From: Plecoglossus altivelis | Lineage: Eukaryota > Chordata > Actinopteri > Osmeriformes > Plecoglossidae | Length of the DNA stretch: 64,000 bases | Assembly: GCA_036571765.1 (NCBI GenBank) | Contig: BROE01000007.1 | Span: 12,204,461-12,268,460 of the forward strand | Direction: 5' to 3' | Shown: piece by piece, positions 1-11,263 of the stretch | Position numbering within the stretch: position 1 is the first letter of the stretch | Layout: every line of letters starts with the position of its first letter | Translations under genes and position numbers: made by a program | Notes under the pieces: generated by a model | Told to the model about the DNA's origin: nothing | Seen by the model: only the letters and a program-made list of their open reading frames with translations | Databases searched by the model: none

Positions 1-540
1 TGAACACAACGAGCTCAGGGGTACATGTGCTACGCTGCTCCGTCAGTGTGTTTGTCCTGGGCAGGAATGCTGATTTACGAGCGCGTGCGACCGTGCAGAT
101 GTGGGACCGGACAGCAAGTGTTTTGGCGTCTCCACCGGTATGAGTGCACCCTCCCTCCACTCCCACACCCACCCCTCCTTCTACCCTCCCCTCCACCCAA
201 CCCCTCTTCCTCCCCCCTACTCCCCCCCTTCCCACCACGCCCCCCCCCCCGGATCCCCATCCCTCCCCCCATCCCTCAGCAGCATCCCCACTGGGCCGGG
301 CCTGTTTATCTCCTTCGAAGCGGCCATGATTAATGAGGCCCTGAACACATCCTCTTTCCCCTGGACCTGGGGAGCCCCACAGCTGAGTAAACAGGCCCAG
401 CGTTGTTCTACCCTGGCCTGGCCCTGGCCAGCCTGCATCACTGACCCAGCAGGCTGACCCAGACAAACCTAGCCTATATTAGCCTTGCCTAGCCTAGCAT
501 TTCCTAGCCCAGATTTGCCCAGTCCAGCGTAGCCTTGTCC
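1..540. other. Non-coding, pyrimidine tract and decayed AGCCT repeat
   Basis: Positions 144-291 are C-rich pyrimidine sequence (CCCTCC and CCACC variants). Positions 463-540 repeat AGCCTAGCCT-like decamers (AGCCTT, AGCCTAGC, AGCCCAG). The short ORFs here are proline-rich translations of the tract. Confidence 0.7.
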
Positions 541-2484
541 ACTCTTACACAGCCGAGGTCGATATTTTCTGTCTGTTATATTTCGTATGTAGTTTGTTTG
601 TCTGTGTAGACGACTGTATAAATGCGGGCAACATTTAGTCCCACAACCTACTGCAGTCAGTCAAACCAAGGCACATAACACTGTGCAGGACATGCTTTCA
701 TATTGTTCCAAAAAGTGTGAATAATTTTCCGTCAACTTAATTGGGCAGGATTGTTTACACAAATTCCTGCTAGATAGGTGAAAAGTCATCCATTTATGGC
801 GAGGAATACTGAATTCAAGATTAGGAATGCAGAGTAAATCCAGACCCCTTTTTTAAAGATTTTCCCTTGGCAGGGTCCAGTAGATTGATCTCTTGAATAC
901 TGAACACTGACAGTCTGGCTAATAAAAAAACATAGACAGTCAGTAGACATTTACTTGTGGGTAGAAAACAACTACTACAATGGACCATGTGTTCCATTTC
1001 TAATGATGTCTTGAAATGCCGCATCTTAAATAAGTGGATCATGAGAGACTGGTCTGATGTTTGTTTACTTCCTTATTTGCCTAGAAACGTTTGTGTACAC
1101 TGTAGTCCACTAAATCTAGTTTGTTTGTATTGGGCGTGTGGTGCTAAAAGTTTGTTTCTTATGCCTTAACAGCAGGGGGGGGTTGACCCAGTAACAGCCT
1201 GGAACGAAACGTAATGGCCCTCAGACCTGCCATCCTTCTCCTTTCACAGGTGGGGTGACAGGGTCCCTGTATACTAAGGCCTTTTCACTTTTAGGCCCAT
1301 TTGTTCATGGGCATTTCCTCCTCTGCTGTGTTTGTGTTTCTCTAGGCAACCTGTTGACTCTGACACCCCCGCTAGTGATGCCAGGAGACGGGTCAGACAT
1401 CCACAAATCAGACGGACAACCTGTTGGACTGTCCCACTGCTAACTCACGGCGATTGAACAGGATCTCATTTGTGAGTCAAACTTGAGCTTGGTACCACCT
1501 GAATCCACAGGTGAACTCAGACACTCGCCCACTGCCATGCCCATGCTCAGTGCTGCAAACCCTCACGCATTCGATTGGTTCCGCAGCGGGTGTAACCAAT
1601 CAGATGCGCGTATCTCATGGCCAATGCATGAGTGTTGGCAGCACAGCCCATGTGCCTCACACCCTCCACAGTGTAGTCCTGTTGGCTCTGCGGGCCTCCC
1701 AGCATGCACTGCAGCAGCTCTGGCAGGAGAGAGGTCACAATAACAAACGTGTATCGCTATGGTGACAAATGACAAGGGAGGAGGGAAATAAGACCGTTCT
1801 TAGCTACCTTCAATGAGCTTCAGTGTGTTTTCAAACAAGCCACACTTTTACAGGTGGGCTTGTTGCTAGGTTCAGTAGCTCGTTAGCTTCTGATAGATAA
1901 CTATCTAGCTAAAGCTGCGAAAAGAAAAGGCACAGGCCTCTGGGATTACATCTTATGTAGCTAGCTTTGTTTTCAGGCTGTAGTAATCGACAACACCCTG
2001 CAGCAGTAGTTAGCTCTAGCTTAGCTAGTCTACAACTTAGTACCAAGTTAGCACCAACTTAGTAGTTCATGTTATTTATCGGTCCAGGGGTCAGGTCTGA
2101 AACTAGAAGCAAAATGGAGCCAAGACTGATTTTCCTGTTAAGGGAAATTTTACGTTTATGCCAGCTATGATGTGTTCTCAGTGTAGCTGACGTCCAATTC
2201 TCCAAAGCACCGGATCTACCACTGACGGCCAGCTGCAGTCAACTATTATATTCAGTTAGCTAATTCTTTGTCTGCTTTGTTTTCCCAGTATTTGGTCTGT
2301 TGCGTTAGTATTGTGGCGAGACTGATAGATTATTAAAGTAATTACCCACAAGAGGGGTAGCAAATGATGATCGCACGTCCTGTGTAGAGCAATAACCCAA
2401 AGGATTTTGGAGTGGATCAAACTAGAAGCGTTTTTTTATCTAACTGCTTAGCAAACAACACAGGTTAAAAGGTTCTTCATTTGA
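541..2484. other. Intergenic; TAGCTA-rich around 1855-2060
   Basis: No coding exon recognised on either strand. Positions 1855-2060 are dense in TAGCT and TTAGC words (for example TATCTAGCTAAAGC and GTAGCTAGC), a loose low-complexity pattern. Confidence 0.6.
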
Positions 2485-2490
2485 TACGTT

Positions 2491-2507
2491 GCTTTATCCA
2501 AAGCGAC
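2491..2507 (-). mobile_element. Short relic of a common fish interspersed-repeat motif
   Basis: The minus strand reads GTCGCTTTGGATAAAGC, the near-invariant word found in many dispersed teleost repeats (tail region of tRNA-derived SINE-like and related elements). The flanks are too diverged to name a family or fix ends. Confidence 0.4.
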
Positions 2508-3779
2508 ACGCAGTCTGGTATGGATTTTGACCTACAGTATCTTGATCTGCTGTCAAATTCTCTAACAATCGACCTACACCCACTGGTTTTTCTTTCTGTA
2601 TTTACTTACAGTACGTGATAGATTCTCAGATACGTTCTCATTTGTGACTTATATCGAGGCTAACGATTCTGCCCCAGGCACAGACTTACAGAGGAGAGTC
2701 TGGAAGCCTCTGCTCCCAGTCCCAGTCATAGAGCAGGCCCACCTCCTTTGAAAAACATCTTAGAGTGATGAGGGGTGAATGTGTACCCGTCCGTCCTCAT
2801 CCTGTCGCGTGGGTGTTCGCAAGGGGAGGGGGGAGGGGGGAGGAGGGAGCAGGGGGGGGTCTAACGTCCTCAGAGTGTGCGGGAATCCCCTAATGGCCCC
2901 CGGCGTAGTGTGTGGTGAAGCCCCACATGACAGGGGTGGGTGTAATGGATATGGAAGTCTCCACTGCTTGGGCCTTCCCAGGGATAGTTCAATGAGTGTG
3001 AGTGTGCGTTTGAACGTGTGTGTGTGTGTGTGTTGAAGGGAGGGGAGTTGCACCATCCTGTCTGCCTGTCTACTCCTCTGCCTGCTCATGGGTCTTGGTC
3101 TGGGGCCCTGGCAGGAGGTGTAGGCTGAAGGATGGGGAGCAGGCGAAGGTGCTGCCAATACTGGTGACATGGCTAGGAGCCGAGGGGGCCCCACTCTTTA
3201 GGGCCACAGCCGTGGGTAGGAAGAGCACAGACAGGCAGACCGGGCCTTGAGTGATATGGGGGCCTGGAGGGCATCTGGCCACTTTGCTTAGTCCCCCATC
3301 ACTGTCTCCTCTTCCAGCCTGGGAACCTAAGAGAGAGGCCCTGCCCCTGGCTGTCTGGTAGGGGACGGAGAAACAGCTGGACTGAGGTTTCAGGTGATGG
3401 TCGTAAGATGGGTTTTTAAACTGATCAGCATTTAGCGGTACGGTAAATGGTGTCTGTGAGTGTTTGTGTGGAGCGCATCTGTGCATATGTGTGTGGCGTG
3501 TGAGTGAGGAGTATCACTTCCATTGTATGATGTGAATGTGTGTGCGTTAATGCATATGGGTGTGTTTTTGTAAGGGTGTGTGCATGCGTGTGTGTGAGCA
3601 TGCATTTTTGTGTGCGTGTCTGTGTGTCTGGCAATCCCTGCTTGCATTGTTCTTTGCGTACGCAGGCATGTGTGGGGTTGGCTCAATGTGGCCTGTCTGT
3701 CTGAGGGCTGTCCCCCAAGGGCTTGCACTGCTTGTTGGAAAAGATCTTTGACGCTCTTCCTCCCTGCCTTTCATTCTCC

Positions 3780-3780
<1 letters not shown>
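2508..3780. other. Intergenic with G-rich tract and degenerate GT sequence
   Basis: Positions 2821-2861 are G/A-rich (GGGGAGGGGG variants). A (GT)9 array sits at 3016-3033. Positions 3443-3640 are a loose GTGTG-rich stretch. No exon recognised; the open frames are produced by this composition. Confidence 0.6.

Positions 3781-3841
<61 letters not shown>
3781..3841. repeat. (TC)30 microsatellite
   Basis: Sixty-one uninterrupted bases of TC dinucleotide. A GA-rich tract on the same strand follows at 3979-4033, so the two are complementary in inverted order. Confidence 0.98.
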
Positions 3842-3845
<4 letters not shown>

Positions 3846-3978
3846 CACACAAACAGAGGTGCTGCCTGCCTGCGTGAGGCACAAATCCCTGCTTCCTCTG
3901 AAACTTCCAGGCGCTTTTTTCCTGTCCAAATTCCACAGCCATTAAACTTTCCTGGCAAGTATTCAGAAAATACCTCTA

Positions 3979-4033
3979 AGAGAGAGAGAGGGAGAGAGGG
4001 AGGGAGGGAGGGAGAGAGAGAGAGAGAGAGGGA
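3979..4033. repeat. GA/GGGA purine tract
   Basis: Pure purine run of AG dinucleotides with GGGA inserts, 55 bases. It is complementary to the TC array at 3781-3841. Confidence 0.95.
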
Positions 4034-4083
4034 TGGAGGAAAAAGGAGAGACAGCAAGAGACAGACAGCACAGCCTCACCAGA

Positions 4084-4103
4084 CCCCCCCCCCCCCCCCC
4101 CCC
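4084..4103. repeat. Poly-C run, 20 bases
   Basis: Uninterrupted C homopolymer; the exact length may be unreliable in the assembly. Confidence 0.95.
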
Positions 4104-4963
4104 AGTCCTCCCCACCCTCTTCTGGATATCACAGACCTGTGGCCTGGCTCCTTAAATAAAGATCTGACTTCATACTTGTTTTCGCTGCCGATCGGGTTTC
4201 CTCCAATGTGTCTACTGGTTTTCACAAAGGGTCAAGATGAGGTGCTGTTGAGCGAGAGGGGCTCCCTTCCTCCTTCCCCTCCCCTCCGCCCCCCAACTGT
4301 AGATCGTGTCTGCTTCCCTCCGTTATTTTGAGAGCGAGGATGGAGTAAACCATGGCTGGATTAGTGTAAGGTAAATATTCAATCATGGTTGTGATTTTAA
4401 GAATGTTTTAGCACCAGTGCTCTGGTTCACAGGCAGCAGTTACAACACAAACAACATGGCCTCCTTGTTAGCTAGACAGCAGGAGCACTAGCTACTGTGC
4501 TGTTCCCTTAGAGGAAGGTCTGAGTGAGTGAGTGAGTGAGTGAGTGAGTGAACAGAGAACAACATTTGTCATCCCAACTATGGATAGGCTGGAGACTCTC
4601 ATGACTTGAAAAGGCGACAAATACGATACGTAAACAAATACAAAATTGACAGGATGGCAGCTGTCAATCGCTAACCTGTACATTGCTGTATAACTGGCCG
4701 TAATTTGGCATTTCATGGTTCATACTAAATAACACGGTTTAAGAATAACAAAGCTTTTTTTTTTCTCTCTCACGTCATCTTTCTCTGTCTTTCACACAAC
4801 CTTCCAACCTCCCCCTCCCCCCAACAGACATGAGCCTGTAATGTTCCTTTGGTGTTGAGCCTCCAACTTTCCCTTCTGTCACCTACCTTGGGCTTTATCT
4901 TTTTAACTATCCACCAGCCCTGGGGAATTTGTGGGCGAGCCAGCTGCCTTGGCTTGTAAACCT
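4104..4963. other. Intergenic with (TGAG)n array
   Basis: Unique-looking sequence with no recognised exon. A (TGAG)7.5 array lies at 4521-4550. Confidence 0.6.
4521..4550. repeat. (TGAG)7.5 tetranucleotide microsatellite
   Basis: Perfect 30-base array of TGAG. Confidence 0.97.
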
Positions 4964-4982
4964 CAGAGAGAGAAAGAGAGAA

Positions 4983-5039
<57 letters not shown>

Positions 5040-5155
5040 ATGAGAAGAGAGACAAAAAGAGAGATAAGAAATAGACGGAAAAGAGACAGAGAAAAAGAGA
5101 GAGTGAAAGAATCCGAAAGAGAGTGAAAGTGAAGGAAGAGAGAGGGCGAGCGAGC
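4964..5155. repeat. GA/GAAA purine-rich tract
   Basis: AGAG and AGAAAG repeats, nearly pure up to 5040 and then degenerate. Arg/Glu- or Ser/Leu-rich frames over it are not genes. Confidence 0.93.
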
Positions 5156-6794
5156 AGCTCTGGTCTGTGTGGGACAGGAGGGCCCCGACCTCGTCGGACT
5201 AAATGAGAACAATCTGGAAGTGCCTGTGTGTGGAAGAACCCAGGGCGAGGGAGAGAAGAAGCCAGGGAGGAGGGAATTACAGCACTCGTCAAGAAGAGAA
5301 GAATTGACAGGAGGAGGGAGGGAGGTGGGAGGGAGGGGAAGAAAGAGTCTGCCACCTGCGGCGGAAGTCCCCAGCATGCAATTCGGGGGTCTGGTTGTGA
5401 AACGGCAGGCAGGCTGGGCCTTACGCTGTGGTGCGCTTGCAGAGCTGTGAAGGGCCGCGCTGTAATAACTCAGGGGCCGGGTCTGAAAGGTGATAGCTTG
5501 GCAGGAATTGGTTTACAGCCAAACACGCCCGAGACTCCTGAATGCTGTGAGACTTCCCTTCAGACAGAGGCAAATTCGAGCGTAATCGCTGTAAGAGTAG
5601 ATTTCCTGTCTTTGGGTTTGCGGAGGGAGTGGGGGGACGAGTATGGAAAAGGGGAAGGGAAGGATGGAGCGATGAGGTTGGTGTTGTTAGGGAGAGAGCT
5701 GGAGATGATGAGGTATTTGAGGAAGGTGGTGGTTTTTTGGGCCAAGTGTTTGGCAGAAAGAAAGAAGAGGGGCGTGGGGCCAGTTCTGTCAGAGTACCCT
5801 GCTTCCTATGAGAGAGGATCATGGGAATAAGAGGCTCTCACACCAGCTGGGCCGTGTAGTTTGTATTTTCCCACCTTGTTTGATGATTAGATGTGGCCCT
5901 AGATAGCCATAATAGACAAATGCTTTGTCTAAACCCTTTTGGAACCCGTATTAGACACTAATACCAGCAGGAACATTGAGTATCGCGTGCATCCTCCAGG
6001 ATCGCACAGTTGGCATAATACCTCACCGTACTTTTGGCAGGTTTTTTCTCCCTTGCATGAGGTGCTCGCGTCAGCCAAGGGGCCTGACGTTCTGCGGCCT
6101 CCCCTGGTTGCTTGTTGTTGTTGGTGAAGCACGGTGTTTACCAATGGGAACGCCAACAGACCCAGACGGTGTCTGAATCACAGGCTCCTCTCTGCGGGTG
6201 TTCTGATGTAAACACCCAAACTAACACACACGCGAGCCAGAGAAAGGATGAGGGCGATCCCATTCAAATATATCTCTTCAAATATATTTCTACATAAGCC
6301 TAATCACCGCAATGTTAACCATGAAATGTAGTTCATGTTGATGGTCAACTGTAGCCTAGGTCTACCTTGCTAGCTTTATCTGAATATGGAAGACGTCGAG
6401 CCGCCAGCTACAGGCTTTGTTACGTTAACCCCGCTACCCTTCGAAACGATCCATGAGCAGGACAGGAAACACAGTAGAATTCTCACTGCACCACTACTGT
6501 GTGTGAATCTGTGTGTGTGTGTGTATGTATAGGTCTATCCCTGTGTGCGAAAGGGAAAGGTGTGTCGGTTTATGTTATCCAGTAGTCTACCCCTTGCACC
6601 GTTTTTCCTCCCCTTCCTCATCCTCTCCCCCTCTGTCCTTGGATGTCTTTACCGGGTATTGAGCCTCAATCTTCTGTATGACGTGAGGGTGTGGTTTGCT
6701 TAGCGTGCTTCCCAGTGTGGTTTGCACATCACCCATATGTCTCTCGCTCGGCTACCCAACAATGGCCGAACACACACATTTGTTTGGTTTTAGG
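5156..6794. other. Intergenic, nothing recognised
   Basis: The longest open frame (5228-5830, plus strand) shows no known domain and its first third is a purine-rich tract. A short GT array is at about 6507-6524. Confidence 0.55.
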
Positions 6795-7193
6795 CCCTGT
6801 GTTTCCGGCCCCCGCGGCTCCTTTAGCCCCCCCTCTGCCCCTCTCAACGTGATGGATGGCGTTTCCTTTCGCCTGTTTTTGCCTGGCCATGTGCGACTGG
6901 CTTCTATCGGTACCTTCTCTTGACCCAGCACCTCACCTGTGACTTGGTCCCTGTTCTCCTTTTTCTTTCTGTTTCCCCCACAGTAACCTCCTGTCGCAAG
7001 TCAGCCATTAGCCAGTCTTTTCGGGGCCGGTGGTGGTTTCTCAACCTACCATCCCTCCTCACCTGCCCCACCCTTCCTGCACTGTAAATTTGTGTTCCTC
7101 CTTGCTTTTTGTTTTTTTTTCCAGTTCTGGCAGGTGATGATGGATCTGAGTTATTGCTTGCATACATCTCCTTTCAAGCAACTGGAAAGGATC
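6795..7193. repeat. Diverged tandem duplication, copy A
   Basis: This segment aligns in order with 7242-7721. Shared blocks are TTTCCGGCCCCCGCGGCTCC near the start, GTTTGCCTGG-like sequence, TTTCTCAACCTACC, CCAGTTCT and a 20-base identical block starting TCAAGCAACTGG near the end. The unit is about 400 bases here. Origin unknown. Confidence 0.8.
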
Positions 7194-7241
7194 ATGACCA
7201 CAAACACAAACAAAATGTTAATATGATAATATGATGCGCAG

Positions 7242-7721
7242 CCCTTGTGTTTCGCGCCCCCGCGACGCTCCCTAGCCCCCCCCCCCAAACAGTGATAGGA
7301 ATGGCTTTCCCTCGCATTACTGTTTGCCTGGGACAAGTAGAATAGCGACAGAGCTCCAACAGGACCTCATCGACCAAGCACCCAACTGGAGACATATTGA
7401 CCCTGGTCTACCAGACAACCCCTGTCCCCATATGATAACCACACACCAACAAGTAATAAACAACCAGAATCAAGCAAAAAGAGATCAGACTTCATATAGC
7501 ACAGCAATTATCGAGGGGAGCCATTAAGGATGAGGAGTTTCTCAAAAACCTACCCACACCCCACCAACACCCCCACGCCCCCCATGCAATGTATTGTGTT
7601 AAACCTCCTAATGTTATGATGTATTTAATTTACCAGTTCTAGGCAAGGGTGATTGATGGATCTGAAGTTATTGCTTGACATATAACAATCCATCCAAATT
7701 ATCAAGCAACTGGAAAGGATC
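7242..7721. repeat. Diverged tandem duplication, copy B
   Basis: Second copy of 6795-7193, about 80 bases longer because of internal insertions. The end block (7702-7721) is identical to 7174-7193, and TGATGGATCTGA(A)GTTATTG is shared just before it. Confidence 0.8.
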
Positions 7722-8171
7722 GGAGTAGCTGGATGTTTTCAGTCTCTGTCACAGGGAGAGAAACAGTGATGTGATCTTGTTGATGAGCCTTGGCACTGTC
7801 AGTCATCCTGCTCTTTCTCGTGCTAAAGCTGCAGTCCAACGCTTCAATTTGACCCAGAATGCAGTCCTGCACTCGGTTAGGCCCGGTTGGACTGTTTAAC
7901 TCGCATTTGCCGACATCCGCGCAGCTCTTTTGAAACAACGGACTCGCCAGGGTCCACGTTTTACAGCTAAGGAATCCTTCTAGCTGGCTCCCTGGCTTAA
8001 CCATGCTAATCCTGAAGGTATTAGGCAGCTTGCTAACACACACTGAAGCTGTGGTGTTGTGTCTCGCTCGGAACAGTCTGGGGGTGTCACACCGGGCCAG
8101 ATCACTATCCCAGGGACGTGTGAGGGGACGTGCAGCTGGAGGGAGAGACTTAATCCTTGGATCTAACCCAG

Positions 8172-8175
<4 letters not shown>
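7722..8175. other. Intergenic, nothing recognised
   Basis: An open frame on the minus strand (7702-8340) crosses the CA array and has no recognisable domain. Confidence 0.5.

Positions 8176-8207
<32 letters not shown>
8176..8207. repeat. (CA)16 microsatellite
   Basis: Perfect 32-base CA array. Confidence 0.97.
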
Positions 8208-8208
<1 letters not shown>

Positions 8209-10599
8209 CAGCTTATTGTGGAGGTGGGGATAGAGGGGTGTTGGAGGAGGACTGGGGAGCTGAAAACAGGTGTTAATTGGAGCCTGGGACGAGGGCAAGG
8301 GGTTGTAGACGTGGGTGGGTGTGAAGGGGTGTGACATCACCGCCCGCCGTCCTGTGGCGGGGGCCCCAGTGCACTGACAGGTCCTCCATTGTTTTCAGTG
8401 GACGGGCCCCCGGGGGTCTCCATGTGTTAGAAATCATCCGCCCACGTGCTGCAGACAGGGGGCCTAGGATGGTGTAACCATACCCTGGACCGGTCTGCGG
8501 GCCAGCGCTGGAGGACGGGACCTGATGAAAGACAGTGCGGGACGGAGAATAACACAGGCCAGGCTCCAGAAATCCCCCCCTGTCACGCCACGAGCTCCAG
8601 CCACGGACTCGGGTTCCGTCTCTGGGGGTCTTCCGGGAGTTGAAGTTTGCAGAGGAGGATGGATGGAGGGATGGATGGATGAAGGAGGTGGAAAGGATGG
8701 ATGGGAGGGCCTGGAACTGGGAGGGCTGCTCCAGGCTCACACAGCCGGGCCTGGCAGAGTTCCAGAATCGGTGGGTTCCTGCCAAGAAAGCCCCCCCCCC
8801 CGTGCGCGGCCGTGTCAGCGTCCGTTTAAGAAAATCTGCCAGGTTCAGATGTGAGAGGGACCACTTTGCCACATTCGCATATTGACTCCTCGAGGCAAGT
8901 TACGGGCGAGTCCACAGTGTGTGGACCCTTTCTGTAAGGCCTCTCTTTTTTCTCTCGCTCAGGCAGTCAAGCATGAAACCTGCTTCCCCCTTCTCCAGCT
9001 TTCCCAGGGTTGAGTTGCCTCCAGTGTGCATGAACCCAAAGCCCACAGACACACACCAAACCAAAAACACACACAAACGTACACATGACCTGGTTCAAGT
9101 CGAAACAATACAGTCCTTTGATACGCAGAAACTCGACGTGTTAGCAGCGGTATATCCTAGGCTCCTCCTTGTGAAGTCATTTTTATGACAGCACCTGTAT
9201 TTGAATGTTCCTGTCATCTTTCCTTTAAAAGTTTGTGTGGAAACCCAAATCCTTGGAATTTATAGGTGGTTGTAAATGTGAGCCTGATGCACACTAACCT
9301 CAGATTTCTTGATCACTCGTGCTCCGGTCTTTTTTTTTACACCGTCTCACTGGAATCCACAGCTGTAGCCTAGCGTAAAGACCACTGTATCGGCACCAAC
9401 CACACCACTTGACTCCAATCTGTATCATCGATACTATTGCAACGAACGCCACGCAGCGTGACTCGACAACTTTGCTCTTTCAATTTCTCGACCAGCGTCT
9501 TTACCTAAGATGTGTGCATGAGATATATAATACTCTGAAGACACCCCCACCGCCTCATCCCCCAACACCAGACAGAAGATCCGATCTTCCGCCCCAAGAC
9601 AGCGGGGTCTTTGTTGGACACAGACGAACGTCTGGCAGCCATGACACCTTTATGACAGCGTAGGCCCCAGTGCACTCTGGGAGCTGCGCTGATGGATGGG
9701 TCCTGTGCTGGCTGATGCCATGGCTGCCAACACCATCTCCCAGCATCCCCCAGACCTAGCCTGTTTGGACCAAGGGATCAGCTGTCTGACTGCGTGGGAG
9801 GAGACTCAAAGGGCCTTTGTACTGATGAGGGGCTACCGCTGCTAACTTCTGCTAGACTAAGTATAGTCTTACCATGAGACAAATACCACTGTTCCCGCTG
9901 GGAGGAAAGATCACAGCACTACTGGGAGAGGAGAATTTTAGCTTTGCAGAGATGAGAGCGAAAAATCGATACATCTTAGAAGATCTTATTCTTTGTTTTA
10001 CATGGCGCATGAGATAGCCAGCGTGATTTAGATGAGTCCCCGTTCAGGCTGGAGTCTTGCTTGTGGTAGTCGATAACTCGTCTTTGTCTGGAGACAAAGC
10101 CTTTTTTTACTGGCAGCGGGATGAAACATCAATACGTTTTGAATATCTGTAATGTATCAATGTTTTACAGTGTTTTGAGAGATGTTATGATTTTCATAAA
10201 TCATCATGACATCTCTGGCACCAGGGTCTGGAACACGGTTGTGTTCTTCCGTGTCTCTCCCCCCAAACAAGACCCACCACATTCATCTCAGAAAGCAGCA
10301 CGATTAAGTGGTCCTCTGTGTGATGGTTCTTTGAGTCAAACTGCTGGCGGATATCCTGACTCCATGTTGGGTTTGGGATGAGCGGGTCATCTCTGCCAGC
10401 CAGAGGGAGCAATAGAGAGGGTCCCAGGGCCTAGCACTTCTGGTATCCACTTGGCTAAAGCAACCGTCTGAAGAAGCTTTTGCAGGAAGTGCTGGATAAT
10501 TTAACGTTGCGCTGCTGGACCCGAGCCCATCTTGACTGATTGTGCAATGGAAATTGAAGATTTATATGTCCTCAAGGAGCCGCTAATCACTGGAGACGG
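8208..10599. other. Intergenic with short GGAT repeat
   Basis: A degenerate GGATGGAT repeat lies at 8655-8706. The open frame at 8273-8872 on the minus strand has no recognised domain. Nothing else stands out. Confidence 0.5.
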
Positions 10600-10794
10600 G
10601 AGGATGGAGGGATGGAGAGAGAGGATGGAGAGAGAGGAAGGAGGGATCGGGAGAAAGGACGGGGAGAGAGGATAGAGGGGCAGAGAGAGGATGGAGGGAA
10701 GGAGAGAGAGGAAGGAGGGATGGAGAGAAAGGCTGGGGAGAGAGGATGGAGGGATGGAGAGAAAGGATGGAGAGAGAGGATGGAGAGAGTGGAG
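10600..10794. repeat. Purine minisatellite with about 74-base higher-order period
   Basis: Nearly all-purine array of GGATGGAGAGA and GGAAGGAGGGAT words. The block starting GAGGAAGGAGGGAT at 10634 recurs at 10708, a 74-base period with substitutions. Confidence 0.9.
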
Positions 10795-10856
10795 TGCACC
10801 AGTGACTTTCACTGACCAAAAGCTGCTGCGCCTGAGTTTTTCATACCCCCCCGGTC

Positions 10857-11042
10857 CACACACACACACCAAGCATGTTCTCCCATGCACACTCACTAGC
10901 ACACACACATTCTTTCCTTCTCTTTCTCCCTTTCCCTCTCTCTCTTCTTCCCTCTCTCTCTCTCTCTCTCTCTCTTTCCCTCTCTCTCTCGTTTCCCGTC
11001 TTACTTTTTTCCTCTCTCTCTCTTTCCGCCTCTCTCTCTGAA

Positions 11043-11070
<28 letters not shown>
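10857..11070. repeat. Compound CA / CT / CA array
   Basis: CA-rich 10857-10907, then CT-rich with TTTCCC interruptions 10915-11040, then (CA)n 11043-11070. Confidence 0.92.
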
Positions 11071-11073
<3 letters not shown>

Positions 11074-11232
11074 TCTTTCCTTGTCTCCCTCCTTCAGAAC
11101 AACTGCTGTCTTGGGAGGATGTGCGGAGGACATCGCACATTTCCTCCTCCCTCTCCCCCGTACCGCCCTCTCTCCACCTCACATGTGTGAGAGGCTGGCG
11201 AGCCGACGGAGAGAGGGAGCGGAGAGCTGGAT

Positions 11233-11263
<31 letters not shown>
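11233..11263. repeat. Poly-G run of 31 bases
   Basis: An unusually long uninterrupted G homopolymer. It can form intramolecular G-quadruplex in many registers; exact length is uncertain in assembled data. Confidence 0.95.

Noticed and set aside
3547..4331. Overlapping Ser/Leu- and Arg/Glu-rich frames
   Set aside because: Translations of the TC and GA arrays.
5228..5830. 200-residue open frame on the plus strand
   Set aside because: No recognisable domain, purine-driven Arg/Glu-rich first third, and no splice or promoter context to support it.
7702..8872. Two minus-strand open frames of about 200 residues
   Set aside because: One crosses a CA array; neither shows a family motif. Lengths of this order occur by chance in GC-rich vertebrate DNA.
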